Below the pieces are notes generated by a model. It made no database searches. It saw only the letters and a program-made list of their open reading frames with translations, and had not been told where the DNA came from. Source: Crocinitomix catalasitica ATCC 23190 (GTDB lineage Bacteria; Bacteroidota; Bacteroidia; Flavobacteriales_D; Crocinitomicaceae). From it: a stretch of 64,000 nucleotides of DNA. Below are positions 1-8,361 of this stretch, in pieces (position 1 is the first letter of the stretch; each line of letters starts with the position of its first letter). The translations under genes and the position numbers were made by a program. The stretch lies in assembly GCF_000621625.1 (NCBI RefSeq), contig NZ_JHXV01000020.1, forward strand, positions 1 through 64,000. Reading direction: 5' to 3'.

Positions 1-257
1 AACCGCATACTACAATGCTGAATAAGCTTCCTATCGCTGATAATATTCTCTAAATACCCCACCAAACACAACTTAAAAAATACAACGGGATCAATACTTT
101 TTTGCCCACTTTCACCATAAAAAGGCTTGGTTAACTTATACAAGTAATTTAAGTCTAAAACCGACTTCAATTGTCTATAAAAGTTATGTTCAGGTACACG
201 TTCACTCAGCAAAAACTGAGTAAATAACTTCTCTTGATATGTTTTTTTACCCTGCAT
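1..257 (-). CDS. IS1182-family-like transposase, N-terminal part (truncated by window edge)
   Basis: Translating the minus strand from the ATG at 257 gives MQGKKTYQEKLFTQFLLSER and continues open to base 1, 85 codons in all. It contains the stretches FYRQLKSVLDLNYLYKL, FYGESGQKSIDPVVFFK and LENIISDRKLIQHCSMR. This pattern (N-terminal helix, 'S(I/L)DPVVFFK' and 'R.LI..CS.R') is typical of the DUF772 N-terminal domain of IS1182/IS5-type DDE transposases. The DDE catalytic core would lie to the left of base 1. I cannot tell whether the element is intact. Confidence 0.75.
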   Translation of the reverse strand, partial: MQGKKTYQEKLFTQFLLSERVPEHNFYRQLKSVLDLNYLYKLTKPFYGESGQKSIDPVVFFKLCLVGYLENIISDRKLIQHCSMR

Positions 258-338
258 ACCTAAAAATACGAAATTCAGGCTTTTACTTAAAATCTAATTA
301 ATTATATTTATCAACAGATTAGTTGTGCAACAGGCACA
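1..338 (-). mobile_element. End of an IS1182-like insertion sequence (runs off left edge)
   Basis: This is the transposase-start end of an insertion sequence. It contains the first 85 codons of a transposase reading leftwards out of the window, an AT-rich leader, and a probable terminal inverted repeat around 321-338 (core gttgtgcaacaggcac). The right boundary is inferred: coding-like sequence of an unrelated gene begins immediately beyond it. The other end and the target-site duplication lie outside the window, so the boundary could be off by several bases. Confidence 0.6.
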
Positions 339-817
339 AAATAGAAAGTGAACAAGCAGATTTAAATAAAAAAATAGTCGAAGCTTTTCAGAATAATTTT
401 GACTTTTGTCCAACCTACTTTTTCTTTAGTGATTATTCTTCAAGTATTAGAAAGGGTGATTTTAACAATGTAGAGTTTCTTAACGAAAAGTTACTTCCTG
501 ACACAACTATATTGCTCAGTAATAGAAGTTTTTTGATCGCAGAGTTTGGGAGAATAGAACAAGATACAGCAAAATATTTTGATGGTTATTATTATACATC
601 AGGAGATAATGGACTTGAGAGAAAGACAAGCTATTATGGTGGTCCAAATATGAGATTTGGCGCGTTGGTTATTAAAAACGACCAGTTTATGCAATTAAGA
701 CGACCATTCCCGTATTATGTTAGAACATTTGACTCATTACCAATTAAGCGAAGCCCCAAAAATGTTGTAAAAAGAATGAATAAGAAACTACAACGGTTTT
801 ATAAGAAGAATAAATAA
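323..817 (+). pseudogene. Remnant of a conserved hypothetical protein, 5' end apparently cut by the IS
   Basis: An open frame of 164 codons begins with a TTG lying inside the presumed IS terminal repeat, so its first residues (LCNRHK) are probably IS-derived. The rest, from about residue 7, looks like genuine coding sequence: a helical start (ESEQADLNKKIVEAFQNNF), an aromatic-rich middle (PTYFFFSDYSS, YYYTSGDNGLERKTSYYGG) and a very basic C-terminus. No ATG with a plausible leader or signal peptide is present. I infer that the IS removed the original 5' end, which may have encoded a signal peptide. I do not recognise the family. Confidence 0.55.
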
Positions 818-970
818 CTGGTACTAACCGCATATTTGAAATAGCCTAGGTCTCGTGCTTAGGAGATAGTTTATTGGTTGAAAAAGGATTGGAACGATTT
901 TGAATTAGATAACTTAAAAATATGCGTGGGTTTTATCTATTAAAGTCTATGAAATTTACAGCAAGGACAA

Positions 971-2260
971 CTATTCCAGATTTAATGGAGATTTGTGGTG
1001 TAAAATAGTGCGCGTTTTAAACTTTGCCTTAATAATTACCATTTGATTTCCCGTATCGGGCAAATTTCTTTCTTCTTCATCCAACTCCGCAATGCGCCGA
1101 CCATCCAAACCAAATATCTCCACCGACATTAAATGTCCGTCATTCATTATTTGATTGTTGCTGATTTTTAATGATTCGTTTTGAACCGGATGATTAATTA
1201 ATCCAACCACAGATTCAATGGATAAAAGATAGGATTTAGCAGAAACTTCTTGATCTACATGCATTCCACCAGCTATAATCCAACTTCGCGGTCCTATTTG
1301 AGCAACTCCCCTAAAATCCATTACGCCGTAGGGTGAACTTTCGGCGAGATACCAATCACCAACCCTTGTATTGTAACGGTTTATACTTGTTAAGGGGTCA
1401 ACTCCTTCGCCTCCGTCATAAGCAATGCCATTGTAATTATATGAAATAGAAGATCCTCCAAGCCAATAAATCATATCATCTGCTGTTAAACAAGCCGACC
1501 GATATTTTCTTACTGGTCCATCTTCCAATTCCGACCAGGTGATGTCAGTTGGGTCGCTTGGGTTAATAATTCCTTTGCGTAATTTCTTTTGAGCGGGAAA
1601 TGAAATGCCATTACTTGCTCCTCCATAATAAAATATGGTATCTCCAATGATTGTTCCAGAGCCTCCGAATACTTTATAAACATAAGTGTCAGGTGTCGTC
1701 GTTCCCATACTCCAATTGTCAAAGGAAGGATTGTAAATTTGAACATTTGGCACGTTACCGGTATTACTCCAGCCGGTAATCACATAGATTAAACTGTCTT
1801 TCCAAACGCATTGAACTTGGTCGTCAATCGGTACAGGAATATTTGCGCCATTTTCTAAGTAAGTATCTGTCGATGGATCGTATCGAATAACTTCGTTGGA
1901 TGAGACTTCGGTACCATCTTCCAAAACAGTATATCCGCCAATGATGTAAATTTTATTTTTAACTGTACTTGCCGCGGATGCAATATTATTTGCGCTGAAC
2001 GGAATCGGGTCTATTGCTGTCCAATTATTTGTAGAAACATTATATTTATAAGAACGATTAGTGATGCCTGATCCTAATTTAGTTGAATCGATTCCTCCGA
2101 AAGAATATACAAATGGTTCACCATCAATCAAAGCAGATTCTACAGCGTTATTACTTATTTTTATTGGTAAATCTGCCAAAGGTGTCCATGTCCACCCTGT
2201 TTGACTAATTGTTATCGTTGAAATTGAAAATAAACAAATTAAAAAGTAGATTTTTGACAT
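971..2260 (-). CDS. Secreted kelch-repeat beta-propeller protein
   Basis: A protein of 429 residues with a signal peptide (MSKIYFLICLFSISTITISQ) followed by about six kelch-like repeats, seen as 'YSFGG', 'IYIIGGY', 'IYVITGW', 'IFYYGGAS', 'IYWLGGSS' and 'WIIAGGM' strands, each followed by a 'Y...NW' or similar blade. Kelch blades form a beta-propeller used for binding. The last 70 or so residues (VEIFGLDGRRIAELDEEE...) resemble a T9SS type A sorting domain but are diverged and lack the usual 'YPNP' entry. The stop of the preceding DUF2797 gene is only about 10 bases upstream, so the two are probably co-transcribed. The ligand is unknown. Confidence 0.8.
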   Translation of the reverse strand: MSKIYFLICLFSISTITISQTGWTWTPLADLPIKISNNAVESALIDGEPFVYSFGGIDSTKLGSGITNRSYKYNVSTNNWTAIDPIPFSANNIASAASTVKNKIYIIGGYTVLEDGTEVSSNEVIRYDPSTDTYLENGANIPVPIDDQVQCVWKDSLIYVITGWSNTGNVPNVQIYNPSFDNWSMGTTTPDTYVYKVFGGSGTIIGDTIFYYGGASNGISFPAQKKLRKGIINPSDPTDITWSELEDGPVRKYRSACLTADDMIYWLGGSSISYNYNGIAYDGGEGVDPLTSINRYNTRVGDWYLAESSPYGVMDFRGVAQIGPRSWIIAGGMHVDQEVSAKSYLLSIESVVGLINHPVQNESLKISNNQIMNDGHLMSVEIFGLDGRRIAELDEEERNLPDTGNQMVIIKAKFKTRTILHHKSPLNLE

Positions 2261-2270
2261 GGTTCAGTTT

Positions 2271-3053
2271 TTAATAGTTGAGTTCAATATGATATCCTTC
2301 ATGTTTCCGCATATTCAAAACACGATCGTTGTCTAATAATAAATATTGACCCTTAATTCCGTTTAAAATTCCTTCAATATGGTGTTGTTTATCAAAGCCA
2401 ATACTTTTTACCTTAACCGGATATTGATTGACAGGATAATTAATCTGAATGATTTCGTCATCTTCCGACATATATTGAGCCAAATCGGCTGGTAACATTT
2501 CTTCAATGGCCCATTTTTCTTCTTCAAGATCATAGTCAGCAACTTCATTTTTTAACATCCTTCTCCAATTCGTTTTGTCTGAGAATTCTTGTTTTAATGC
2601 GACCTCAATTTCACCAGCCAATTGTCGGTAAGGCGTTTCGGCTACTCGAATCGCAAAAGATGCGCCTTGATCAATCCAACGAGTAGGTACTTGTGTTTGT
2701 CTTGTAACACCAATCTTTAAGCCTGAAGCTACAGCCAAATAAACAATATGAGGTTGTACGTGATTTTTTTGTTCCCATTCAACATCGCGTCCTTCACCTA
2801 AATGCCCGACACATAATTCGGGATTGATGATGCAAGGACTTGCCGATGGAGCACTTGTAAAACACGAATAACAGAATCCTTGAGCGAAAAGTTTTTTCAT
2901 TTCGTTACAATTGGCACATTGCGTAACGGCTTCAAAATTTAAGCTGATTTTTTTTCCAATTAAATCATTCATGAAAATTTCTTCTGTATCGCCTAAAAAG
3001 TAATGCACATTTTCGGCTAACTCCGTTCTCATTTTTCGTATTCGTATATTCAT
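2271..3053 (-). CDS. DUF2797 family protein with zinc-ribbon-like cysteines
   Basis: A 260-residue cytoplasmic protein. The N-terminal part (IRKMRTELAENVHYFLGD) and the central 'GLKIGVTRQTQVPTRWIDQGA' region are what I associate with the DUF2797 family. Four cysteines in the pattern CANC...(17)...CYSC at roughly residues 46-69 suggest a structural zinc site, followed by 'PELCVGHLGEGRD'. The 'KIGVTR...RW..QGA' segment faintly resembles the second half of a GIY-YIG fold, but I would not assign nuclease activity from that. It is the first gene of a minus-strand pair with the kelch gene and is divergent from the MlaE-like gene. Confidence 0.75.
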   Translation of the reverse strand: MNIRIRKMRTELAENVHYFLGDTEEIFMNDLIGKKISLNFEAVTQCANCNEMKKLFAQGFCYSCFTSAPSASPCIINPELCVGHLGEGRDVEWEQKNHVQPHIVYLAVASGLKIGVTRQTQVPTRWIDQGASFAIRVAETPYRQLAGEIEVALKQEFSDKTNWRRMLKNEVADYDLEEEKWAIEEMLPADLAQYMSEDDEIIQINYPVNQYPVKVKSIGFDKQHHIEGILNGIKGQYLLLDNDRVLNMRKHEGYHIELNY

Positions 3054-3193
3054 TGTAAGTCGCTATAAATGGAATAATTTGTTGTTTTTATCTCTTCTTT
3101 GCGAAAGTATAAAAAAATAAGATTTAAATTCTTGTTAGTAAATCTTATTAAACCTTTGGGATGTGTAGCAATATTGATTATTTTAGCGGCTGA

Positions 3194-3940
3194 ATGAATC
3201 TATTTGAACATATAGGACGATACTTTGTGATGCTCAAATCGGTATTTGCGCGCCCTGAAAAATGGAAAGACTTCAGTAAGAGGTTCTTTAGCGAGGTGAA
3301 TGAAATTGTCATCAAATCGATTCCTTTGGTTGCATTCTTATCCTTTTTTATGGGTGCAGTTATTTCATTACAAACAGCAGCGAATATGAGTTCGCCATTA
3401 TTACCTGATTATACAATTGGGTATATAACAAGACAATCAACGATTTTAGAATTTTCTCCTACTATTATATCATTAATTATTGCCGGTAAGGTCGGCTCTA
3501 ATATCGCCTCAGAAATTGGCACCATGCGTGTGACCGAACAAATAGATGCCCTCGAAATTATGGGGGTCAACTCGATTGGCTATTTAATGCTGCCAAAAAT
3601 ATTAGCCACTTCAATCTTCTTTCCTTTCGTGATTGTAATCTCAATGGTATTGAGTATCGTCGGAGGTTGGGTAGCAGGTGTACAAAGTGGATTGTATTCT
3701 ACTCAGGTTTATGTTTTAGGATTGCGTGCGTTTTGGGCAACAGATCAGTACTATTTGTATTATGCTTTATTAAAAACAATCATTTTCGCCTTCTTGATTA
3801 CTTCTATTGCTAGCTATTATGGATATTATACTAAAGGTGGTGCTTTAGAAGTAGGTCGCTCTAGTACTAAAGCTGTTGTAGCTTCTTCTGTTGCCATATT
3901 ATTAGCCAATTATGTATTAACTCAATTAATTTTAGGTTAA
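3194..3940 (+). CDS. mlaE: MlaE/YrbE-family ABC transporter permease
   Basis: A 248-residue polytopic membrane protein of the MlaE permease family, which moves phospholipids across the inner membrane together with an MlaF ATPase and usually an MCE-domain (MlaD-like) partner. Family hallmarks are visible: 'FFMGAVISLQTA', the conserved cytoplasmic 'GKVGSNIASEIGTMRVTEQIDALEIMG' region near residues 96-122, and the 'YYGYYTKGGALEVGRSST' segment before the last helix. About five hydrophobic segments are seen, and the length is close to that of E. coli MlaE. One base separates its stop from the next start, so it is translated with the ATPase. Confidence 0.9.
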   Translation: MNLFEHIGRYFVMLKSVFARPEKWKDFSKRFFSEVNEIVIKSIPLVAFLSFFMGAVISLQTAANMSSPLLPDYTIGYITRQSTILEFSPTIISLIIAGKVGSNIASEIGTMRVTEQIDALEIMGVNSIGYLMLPKILATSIFFPFVIVISMVLSIVGGWVAGVQSGLYSTQVYVLGLRAFWATDQYYLYYALLKTIIFAFLITSIASYYGYYTKGGALEVGRSSTKAVVASSVAILLANYVLTQLILG

Positions 3941-3941
3941 G

Positions 3942-4703
3942 ATGATTGAGGTAAAAAATCTATCTAAGTCCTTTGGTGATACGCAAATATTATTTGACGT
4001 TTCAAGTAAGTTTGAAGCAGGTAGGGTGAATTTAATAATTGGTGCTTCAGGACAAGGTAAATCAGTTTTAACGAAGTGTATAGTAGGTTTACATGAACCT
4101 GACGAAGGTTCTGTAATTTATGATGGCCGTGACTTTTCTGCCATGGGTAGAAAAGATAGAATTGAAGTTAGAAAAGAAATAGGGATGCTTTTTCAAGGTA
4201 GTGCCCTGTTCGATTCAATGACCGTTGAAGAGAATGTTAGTTTTCCGCTGAAATTGTTTACCAAAATGTCTAAAGAAGAAATTCGTGATAGAGCAAATTT
4301 TTGTCTGAAAAGGGTAAATATTATTGATAAAAACGAATTGTTGCCAGCAGAGACAAGTGGTGGAATGCAAAAACGTATTGCTATAGCACGGGCAATTGCA
4401 ATGAATCCGAAATATTTATTTTGTGACGAACCCAATTCAGGACTTGATCCAAAAACTTCTATCTTAATAGACAATTTAATCAAGGAAATCACGTATGAAT
4501 ATAATATGACTACGATTGTCATAACTCATGATATGAATTCTGTAATGGAGATCGGGGATCATATAATTTTTATCAATCAAGGTCGAAATTGGTGGGAAGG
4601 TGATAATAATGAGATTTTAAGAACAGAGAATAAAGAGGTGGTAGACTTTGTCTATGCATCATCTTTTATGAAGAATTTACGAGATAAAATGATCAACAAT
4701 TAA
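3942..4703 (+). CDS. mlaF: MlaF-like ABC transporter ATP-binding protein
   Basis: A 253-residue nucleotide-binding subunit partnering the MlaE-like permease just upstream. It has Walker A GASGQGKS (about 34-41), Q-loop 'MLFQGSALFDSMTV', signature TSGGMQKR (about 136-143; TSGGM is characteristic of the MlaF branch rather than the common LSGGQ), Walker B YLFCDEP (about 157-163) and switch histidine in 'VITHDM'. It energises lipid movement in the inner membrane. The MCE-domain protein expected next in the operon is absent; a single-pass coiled-coil protein follows after 10 bases instead. Confidence 0.9.
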   Translation: MIEVKNLSKSFGDTQILFDVSSKFEAGRVNLIIGASGQGKSVLTKCIVGLHEPDEGSVIYDGRDFSAMGRKDRIEVRKEIGMLFQGSALFDSMTVEENVSFPLKLFTKMSKEEIRDRANFCLKRVNIIDKNELLPAETSGGMQKRIAIARAIAMNPKYLFCDEPNSGLDPKTSILIDNLIKEITYEYNMTTIVITHDMNSVMEIGDHIIFINQGRNWWEGDNNEILRTENKEVVDFVYASSFMKNLRDKMINN

Positions 4704-4713
4704 ACTATAAATT

Positions 4714-5748
4714 ATGAGCGAAGAAGAAGAAGGAGGAAAAACCTTCATTAGTGCTGCAAACTCTGGAGGTAGTTCGTTACCACCAGTTCAAAGTGGCGAA
4801 ACAAAAAAGAAAGATGGAATGTATATTTTCATCATTGTTCTCTTGTTGATTGGAGCAGGTATACTAGGTTATATGCTTTCAAGTAGTAACAAGAAAGTGA
4901 ATGAGTGTTCTAACGCTAGAGCTGAATTAGAACAAGAGTTGTTCGGAATGAATGAGATGATGCAGTCAGAAGGATTGGCAATGGGGGATAATGTGCAGCA
5001 AAATTTGGAAAACATGTTAACCATGTATGGTCAAATGGAAGGTGATAATGCTGATATGAATGATAGTATTACTGCTCAAAAAGCGAAAATACAAGGATTG
5101 ATTGATGAATTAGAAGCATCAAAAAAATCTGGTAAAATTTCAGCATCTCAAGTATATAAATTACGTAAGGAAACAGAAACTTTACGTTCAATTATGAAAG
5201 ATTACATTCGTACAATTGATTCGTTAAATACAGCGAATGGTGTGTTAACTGAAAGTTTAAATTCGACTTTAATGAATTTAGATAATATGACGGCACAAAG
5301 AAATGAGATTCAGTCTAATAGAGATGAATTGGCGAACAAAGTAAGCGCAGGTTCTAAACTGACTGCTTTTGATTTCTTATCTGAAGGAATTCGTGAAAAA
5401 GGAACTGGATCATATAAAGAGAATAACCGTGCAAGTAGATGTACACATGTTCGTTCTTGTTTCACTTTAGGAGAAAATGCAATTGCTGAAGCAGGTAACA
5501 AAACTGTTTACATGCGTATTATCACACCTGGTGGATCAGTGTTGAGTTCTAGTAATTCTAATACACTTAAAACCGAAGGTGGTCAATCCTTATTGTATTC
5601 TGATAAGAAGGTTGTAAACTATCAAAACATGGCGGTTGATTTATGTATTTTCCATGAACTAACGGTTGAGTTAGAATCAGGGAATTATATAACAGAAATA
5701 TACTGTGACGGTGTAAAAATTGGTACTGATAATTTCGTATTGAAATAG
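4714..5748 (+). CDS. Membrane-anchored coiled-coil protein in the MlaEF operon, function unknown
   Basis: A 344-residue protein in three parts: an acidic, then Ser/Gly-rich cytoplasmic tail, one transmembrane helix at about residues 36-55 (MYIFIIVLLLIGAGILGYML), a long coiled coil (about 60-210) and a C-terminal beta-rich domain with four cysteines (RCTHVRSC, DLCIF, EIYCDG). It ends FVLK. It has no recognisable MCE domain, yet sits where the MCE subunit usually is. By topology (one helix, then coiled coil into the periplasm) it could be a functional substitute. That is inference; similar proteins are often misannotated as chromosome-partitioning or SMC-like because of the coiled coil. Confidence 0.75.
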   Translation: MSEEEEGGKTFISAANSGGSSLPPVQSGETKKKDGMYIFIIVLLLIGAGILGYMLSSSNKKVNECSNARAELEQELFGMNEMMQSEGLAMGDNVQQNLENMLTMYGQMEGDNADMNDSITAQKAKIQGLIDELEASKKSGKISASQVYKLRKETETLRSIMKDYIRTIDSLNTANGVLTESLNSTLMNLDNMTAQRNEIQSNRDELANKVSAGSKLTAFDFLSEGIREKGTGSYKENNRASRCTHVRSCFTLGENAIAEAGNKTVYMRIITPGGSVLSSSNSNTLKTEGGQSLLYSDKKVVNYQNMAVDLCIFHELTVELESGNYITEIYCDGVKIGTDNFVLK

Positions 5749-6356
5749 TGAAAATAATTATAGTTTTATTAATGAATCTGCTTGCCTACAATGTTGTAGC
5801 GCAAGCAGATTCTGTTTTATACCAATCCATTGTCGAATTTCAAAAGCAGGAAGATGCTTTTTATAAAGACAAAAAGACTCCTCCTTTATCAAAAAAGGAA
5901 CGGAAACATTTTACAGGGCATAAGTTTTATCCGATTGATCTTGATTATGTCGTCGAAGCAAAATTGGAGTTGTTCGAAAAAGAAGACACTGTTGTAATGG
6001 CGACTTCTGCAGGGAAGGAGAAATTATATACTCCTTACGCTAAAGCGGTTTTTGAGATTCATGATACAGTTTGTGAATTGATCGTTTATCAAAGTCTAAG
6101 CCTGAGAAAATTAGAAGAATATAAAGACTATCTATTTCTTCCTTTTAGAGACTTAACATCCGGTAAAACTTCGTATGGCGGGGGTAAATATTTGGATTTG
6201 AAGATCTCAGATGGTGACACTGTAGTATTGAACTTCAATTTGGCGTATAACCCTTATTGTGCGTACACAACAGGTTATAGCTGTACCATTCCGCCTAAGG
6301 AAAATACATTGAAAATTGGTATATACGCTGGCCTAATGGCTCCAGAAGATCATTAG
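5748..6356 (+). CDS. Secreted DUF1684 family protein
   Basis: A 202-residue protein starting at a GTG whose first base is the last base of the upstream TAG, which indicates translational coupling. The signal peptide is MKIIIVLLMNLLAYNVVAQA. The mature part carries features I associate with DUF1684: 'FQKQEDAFYKDKKTPPLSKKERKHF', 'FYPIDLDYVVEAKLE', 'FLPFRDLTSGKTSYGGGKYLDL' and the C-terminal 'NLAYNPYCAYTTGYSCTIPPKENTL'. The last block (FN.AYNPYCAY...CP.PP..N.L) is the strongly conserved part of the family. No activity is established for it. Confidence 0.85.
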   Translation: MKIIIVLLMNLLAYNVVAQADSVLYQSIVEFQKQEDAFYKDKKTPPLSKKERKHFTGHKFYPIDLDYVVEAKLELFEKEDTVVMATSAGKEKLYTPYAKAVFEIHDTVCELIVYQSLSLRKLEEYKDYLFLPFRDLTSGKTSYGGGKYLDLKISDGDTVVLNFNLAYNPYCAYTTGYSCTIPPKENTLKIGIYAGLMAPEDH

Positions 6357-6483
6357 GAGGCATTCTTGGAAACCTAAAAATGTTCGATTCTAATTTTAAC
6401 AATTCTATAACAGCTATTTAGCTGTAATTTTCGTTACTTTAGAAGAGTTATATTATTAGGATATATTGAAAAAATAAATTAAA

Positions 6484-7035
6484 ATGAAAAAAGTATTTGG
6501 AATTGGAGCTGTAGTTTTCTTATTGATCTCAGCATTTACATATAGCAACGAATTTGTAGAGGTGACTGCTGGTGAGGAAATAAGTAATGGTTTAGAATGG
6601 CATACAGATTTGAAAAAAGCACATGATTTATCTCAGAAAACAGGTAAACCTATTTTTGGTTTCTTTACGGGTAGCGATTGGTGTGGCTGGTGTATTAAAT
6701 TACAAAAAGAAGTTTTTGCAAAAGAAGATTTTGTTACTTGGGCGAATGATAAAGTAATTTTATTAGAGTTAGACTTTCCAAAACGTACTGCACAACCAGA
6801 TGATCTAAAAATTCAGAATAGAAATTTACAACAAGCTTTAGGTGTAAGAGGTTATCCAACTGTTTGGTTGTTTAATTCATCTGTTAATGATAATGGTGTA
6901 TTTAATATCGAACGAATTGGTAGTTTAGGTTACCCTTCTGGCGCGGTTAAAGGCAAGGAAGAAGAAAAATTTATTTCTTCAGCTAATATGTTATTGAAAA
7001 AATCAACAACTGCTTCAGCAACGTCTGCAAACTAA
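6484..7035 (+). CDS. Secreted thioredoxin-like protein (thioredoxin_7 type)
   Basis: A 183-residue protein with an N-terminal signal peptide or anchor (KKVFGIGAVVFLLISAFTYS) and a thioredoxin fold. 'GLEWHTDLKKAHDLSQKTGKP' leads into the active site SDWCGWC at about residues 64-70, followed by 'KEVFAKEDFVTWANDKVILLELDFP' and the cis-proline loop 'GVRGYPTVWLF'. The CGWC centre and the DUF255/thioredoxin_7 layout suggest a periplasmic thiol-disulfide or cytochrome/outer-membrane maturation role. It is a single gene ended by a strong hairpin terminator. Confidence 0.85.
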   Translation: MKKVFGIGAVVFLLISAFTYSNEFVEVTAGEEISNGLEWHTDLKKAHDLSQKTGKPIFGFFTGSDWCGWCIKLQKEVFAKEDFVTWANDKVILLELDFPKRTAQPDDLKIQNRNLQQALGVRGYPTVWLFNSSVNDNGVFNIERIGSLGYPSGAVKGKEEEKFISSANMLLKKSTTASATSAN

Positions 7036-7060
7036 GTTATTTTAAAATAAAGTTTTATTG

Positions 7061-7095
7061 AATGTCTTGTCGCTTTGCGATGAGACATTTTTTTT
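7061..7095 (+). terminator. Rho-independent terminator after the thioredoxin gene
   Basis: A 13-bp stem with two wobble pairs (aatgtcttgtcgc / gcgatgagacatt), a 3-base loop and a run of eight T. Confidence 0.85.
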
Positions 7096-7207
7096 GGTGC
7101 AACTTTTCAATTAGCACGCTTTATATGCAGTCATTCTGTATTGAATGTTGCGTGAATACAATTATTACTTGAATTAAGCTGCGAATTAATAGATAGGAGT
7201 GTGCTTA

Positions 7208-8209
7208 TTAAGCCAACTTCTCGCTTAGGATTCTTATCTCAATAACAGGAGAAATACGCTCGTAAAGGATGTTGTTTACAGCTTCTAGAATAGGCATTTC
7301 AACACCATACTCTTTATTGATTTCTACTAAACATTTAGTCGCATAATATCCCTCAGCAATCATGTCCATTTCCATTTGTGCAATCTTAACAGAGTATCCT
7401 TTGCCAATCATATAACCAAAGGTTCTATTTCTAGAGAATTTCGAATAGGCTGTAACCAATAAATCTCCAAGATATGCAGACGATTTTACATCGCGGTGAA
7501 TAGGATTAACTTCATCTACAAAGTTCTCAATTTCTTGAATAGCATTGGAGATTAATACGGATTGAAAATTATCACCATAACCTAGACCTGCACAAATTCC
7601 ACTTGCAATGGAGTATACATTCTTTAATACAGCAGAATATTCAGTTCCAAAGATATCGTCAGATACCGTAGTTTTAATATAGCGAGACTCTAATCGCTCA
7701 GCTACATATTCAGCCATATCTTCGTCTTGTGAAGCTATCGTTAAATAAGATAGTCGCTCTAAAGCAACCTCTTCTGCGTGACATGGTCCACAAATGATTC
7801 CAATATTATCATAAGGCACATCAAGGTGATTATGATAAAATTGTCCAGGAATCTCGTTGATTTCTGGAATGATTCCTTTTACCGCTGAAAAGACATATTT
7901 GTCAACCAACAATTCTTTTGGAAATTTTTCGAATAATTCGTATAGGAAAGCAGACGGAGTAGCGATGATAATAATGTCAGATGGCTCAATTATTTCTTTG
8001 AGATCTGTACTTACATTAATTCGTTCTAAATCGAATTCTACTGCCTGCAAATATTTTGGATTGTGCCTATATTTTATAATATGTGCCGCTGAAGATTCGT
8101 TGTGCATCCACCAATTTACAACCTGTTTTTGACTGGTTAAAATTTTAACTAATGCTGTTGCCCAACTACCTCCTCCAATTACTGCTATTTTTTTATCTGT
8201 ATCTGCCAT
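7208..8209 (-). CDS. gpsA: Glycerol-3-phosphate dehydrogenase [NAD(P)+]
   Basis: A 333-residue enzyme reducing dihydroxyacetone phosphate to sn-glycerol-3-phosphate, the backbone of phospholipids. The N-terminal Rossmann motif IGGGSWATAL (about 10-19) replaces the common GAGSWGTAL. Next come 'IIIATPSAFL', the catalytic-site 'FSAVKGI', 'ICGPCHAEEVA', the second lysine region 'SAVLKNVYSIASGICAGLGYGDN' and the C-terminal 'RNRTFGYMIGKG' loop. Length and motif order are normal. It is a single gene divergent from the TonB receptor. Confidence 0.95.
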   Translation of the reverse strand: MADTDKKIAVIGGGSWATALVKILTSQKQVVNWWMHNESSAAHIIKYRHNPKYLQAVEFDLERINVSTDLKEIIEPSDIIIIATPSAFLYELFEKFPKELLVDKYVFSAVKGIIPEINEIPGQFYHNHLDVPYDNIGIICGPCHAEEVALERLSYLTIASQDEDMAEYVAERLESRYIKTTVSDDIFGTEYSAVLKNVYSIASGICAGLGYGDNFQSVLISNAIQEIENFVDEVNPIHRDVKSSAYLGDLLVTAYSKFSRNRTFGYMIGKGYSVKIAQMEMDMIAEGYYATKCLVEINKEYGVEMPILEAVNNILYERISPVIEIRILSEKLA

Positions 8210-8361
8210 GCTCGGTAAAACAAAAATATAAAATTATAGCAATAACTTAACTTCTATTTGTTTTATTCGTCATTCCTTTAACAATTTGTCACGTAGATTT
8301 TTGTCTGTTTTTTACCGGATATTATCATGGTTGTTTTAATTTAGAAATTTAACTTCGTAGC

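Noticed and set aside
1-834. The 9-mer aaccgcata occurs at the left edge (1-9) and again at 826-834, hinting at a flanking repeat
   Set aside because: Only nine bases, and the left copy is inside the transposase coding sequence; most likely chance.
818-970. Short possible coding remnants (a frame reading WLKKDWNDFELDNLK and an ATG frame reading MKFTARTTIPDLMEICGVK)
   Set aside because: Too short to assign and with no start or family evidence. The region next to the IS may be decayed DNA, but I cannot support a gene.
7096-7207. Possible small RNA in the spacer between the thioredoxin terminator and gpsA
   Set aside because: No promoter-terminator pair or convincing fold seen.
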